In this document: piece by piece, positions 62,801 through 64,000 of the stretch
Numbering within the stretch: position 1 is the stretch's first letter
Layout: the number at the start of each line of letters is the position of its first letter
Assembly (NCBI GenBank): GCA_964017235.1
Contig: OZ024928.1
Coordinates: forward strand, 80,657,566 to 80,721,565
DNA from: Sabellastarte sp. h YS-2021
Lineage: Eukaryota > Annelida > Polychaeta > Sabellida > Sabellidae
Length of the DNA: 64,000 nt
Direction: 5' to 3'
Position numbers and translations under genes: made by a program
The notes under the pieces: model-generated
The model's database searches: none
What the model saw: only the letters and a program-made list of their open reading frames with translations
Told to the model about the DNA's origin: nothing

Positions 62801-64000
62801 CAATACGAAGCCCAAATTTAACTTCTTGCATATTCTAATAATTAATGAGGATATTTTAGGCACATTTGGAGCATTACATGTCTGACCAGAAATTACTTCA
62901 CCCAAATATTGTTGTAAAAATAGACAAAAATAGATGTAAATCAGCCCAAACCAGTACCAAATGTTGGTCTATAAGTGTGAAATTTGGCCCGAAAATTACT
63001 TGCCACACACTAAATCTGATTGCATAGGTTTTAGGATTACATCTGGTATACCAGTGGTGTCCTATGTGTCATATGTGGTCCAGGAAGGCCAAAATACAGC
63101 CACAGATGGCTGTATCAGGAAATGCTGATATATTCTCAATTAAGGTAGATTCAAGGTTGAAAACCATATTGTTTCCCACAGGAGTCGCCCCTGAAATGAA
63201 TTTTAATAGTGTGTTCTTTGAGAAATTCATATCTAGCCCAAAGTGCAGGTTCAGGGAGTGTAGTTGGCGAGGGATTCATAAAATGCCAGATCAGTCCAAA
63301 CCATCCCTTAAAGTTGGTCAATCTGGCTGAAATTTTCACAGGAAACTCAGTTTATATCAGAGAATGAATTTGTATTGGGCTGGCCCACTCGAGGGCCACT
63401 TTAATAATTTCAATTTCCGGGGTGTGGAGGCCCATGACCCCTCAAGTTGGAAATGTCAAGTATATCACAATATTGCCAATATGAAGCCCCAATTTAATTT
63501 CTTGCATATTCTAATAATTAATGGCGATATTTTAGGCACATTTGGAGCATTACATGTCTGACCAGAAATTACTTCACCCAAATATTGTTGTAAAAATAGA
63601 CAAAAATAGATGTAAATCAGCCCAAACCAGTACCAAATGTTGGTCTATAAGTGTGAAATTTGGCCCAAAAATTACTTGCCACACACTAAATCTGATTGCA
63701 TAGGTTTTAGGATTACATCTGGTATACCAGTGGTGTCCTATGTGTCATGTGGTCCAGGAAGGCCAAAATACAGCCACAGATGGCTGTATCAGGAAATGCT
63801 GATATATTCTCAATTAAGGTAGATTCAAGGTTGAAAACCATATTGTTTCCTACAGGAGTCGCCCCTGAAATGAATTTTAATAGTGTGTTCTTTGAGAAAT
63901 TCATATCTAGCCCAAAGTGCAGGTTCAGGGAGTGTAGTTGGCGAGGGATTCATAAAATGCCAGATCAGTCCAAACCATCCCTTAAAGTTGGTCAATCTGG
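59837..64000. repeat. Ordinary satellite units to the window edge
   Basis: Rest of unit 85 to the partial unit 91. Single-copy changes include AGCCTAAAG near 61205, a TA duplication giving GTATATATCAC near 62105, GATAATTTC near 62727, TTCCCACAGG near 63175 and loss of two bases near 63745. The sequence ends inside a unit, so the array goes on. Confidence 0.82.

Larger units (their letters stand above)
6854..64000. repeat. Satellite array, right arm (rest of unit 6, units 7-91)
   Basis: About 57 kb of the same unit without further insertion or inversion. Unit starts (same phase as the left arm): 7034, 7710, 8386 (nine bases short), 9053, 9729, 10405, 11081, 11757, 12433, 13108, 13784, 14460, 15135, 15811, 16481, 17157, 17833, 18508, 19184, 19860, 20535, 21201, 21881, 22547, 23213, 23893, 24568, 25244, 25910, 26586, 27262, 27928, 28604, 29280, 29956, 30622, 31298, 31974, 32650, 33326, 33992, 34658, 35334, 36010, 36686, 37362, 38038, 38715, 39391, 40068, 40744, 41421, 42098, 42775, 43451, 44128, 44804, 45480, 46157, 46833, 47509, 48185, 48861, 49537, 50214, 50890, 51566, 52242, 52918, 53594, 54270, 54946, 55622, 56298, 56975, 57651, 58328, 59004, 59681, 60357, 61033, 61709, 62388, 63064, about 63740. 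The array continues past the right edge. Confidence 0.97.

Noticed and set aside
118-63561. Recurring 83-113-codon and 65-codon open frames on the plus strand and about 62-codon frames on the minus strand in every unit
   Set aside because: Most differences among units inside these frames change the amino acid (Phe/Ser, Gly/Ala, Val/Ile, Leu/Phe, Pro/Ser, Arg/Lys, Asp/Asn), so no protein constraint is visible. They resemble no family I know and persist because the satellite is homogenised.
1-64000. CRISPR array or prokaryotic repeat system
   Set aside because: Repeat units are hundreds of bases with no short repeat/spacer alternation, there are no cas-like genes, and the LINE is eukaryotic.
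1-64000. Vertebrate-type CENP-B box in the satellite
   Set aside because: I found no sequence fitting the TTCG....A..CGGG pattern in the unit. A different centromere protein site cannot be excluded.

Overview
This window is eukaryotic, almost certainly animal, DNA. It consists of one long head-to-tail satellite array interrupted once by a LINE retrotransposon. I see no host protein-coding gene, RNA gene, CRISPR array or prokaryotic feature. The LINE's protein belongs to the CR1/L2 group of the Jockey superfamily, which is common in aquatic invertebrates and vertebrates. That favours a metazoan, perhaps a marine invertebrate, but I cannot name the species.

Layout: positions 1-3967 hold satellite units 1-6. 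Positions 3968-6848 hold a 5'-truncated LINE on the minus strand, flanked by a 5-bp target-site duplication (TGTCT at 3963-3967 and 6849-6853). Positions 6854-64000 hold the rest of unit 6 and units 7-91. The array runs off both window edges. All units face the same way. The basic unit is 676 bp, and the few other lengths (666, 667, 670, 675, 677, 679, 680) come from small indels, mostly at short direct repeats. Removing the LINE and one duplication copy restores a 676-bp unit 6 exactly.

Within the array, neighbouring units are combined into higher-order repeats that change along the window: dimers at about 7.0-11.1 kb, an 8-unit (5400 bp) duplication at about 10.6-20.7 kb, a trimer (2012 bp) at about 21-24.4 kb, a 'staircase' of 3-, 4-, 5- and 6-unit blocks at 25.2-37.4 kb, apparently perfect 1353-bp dimers at 37.4-41.6 kb, scattered copies of a two-unit cassette at 42.8-50.2 kb, overlapping 3- and 5-unit duplications at about 50-55.3 kb, and another 1353-bp dimer at about 57.2-59.8 kb. 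This is the expected pattern for repeated unequal exchange or local amplification. Each unit also carries short palindromes, a paired A-tract and five copies of GCCCAAA.

The small open frames (about 60-154 codons) that recur in every unit look like a by-product of a homogenised repeat rather than genes: most differences between units inside them change the amino acid, and single-base indels or stop loss alter their length freely. The only convincing protein-coding sequence is the LINE's endonuclease/reverse transcriptase fragment, which is open from the truncation point to its stop codon.
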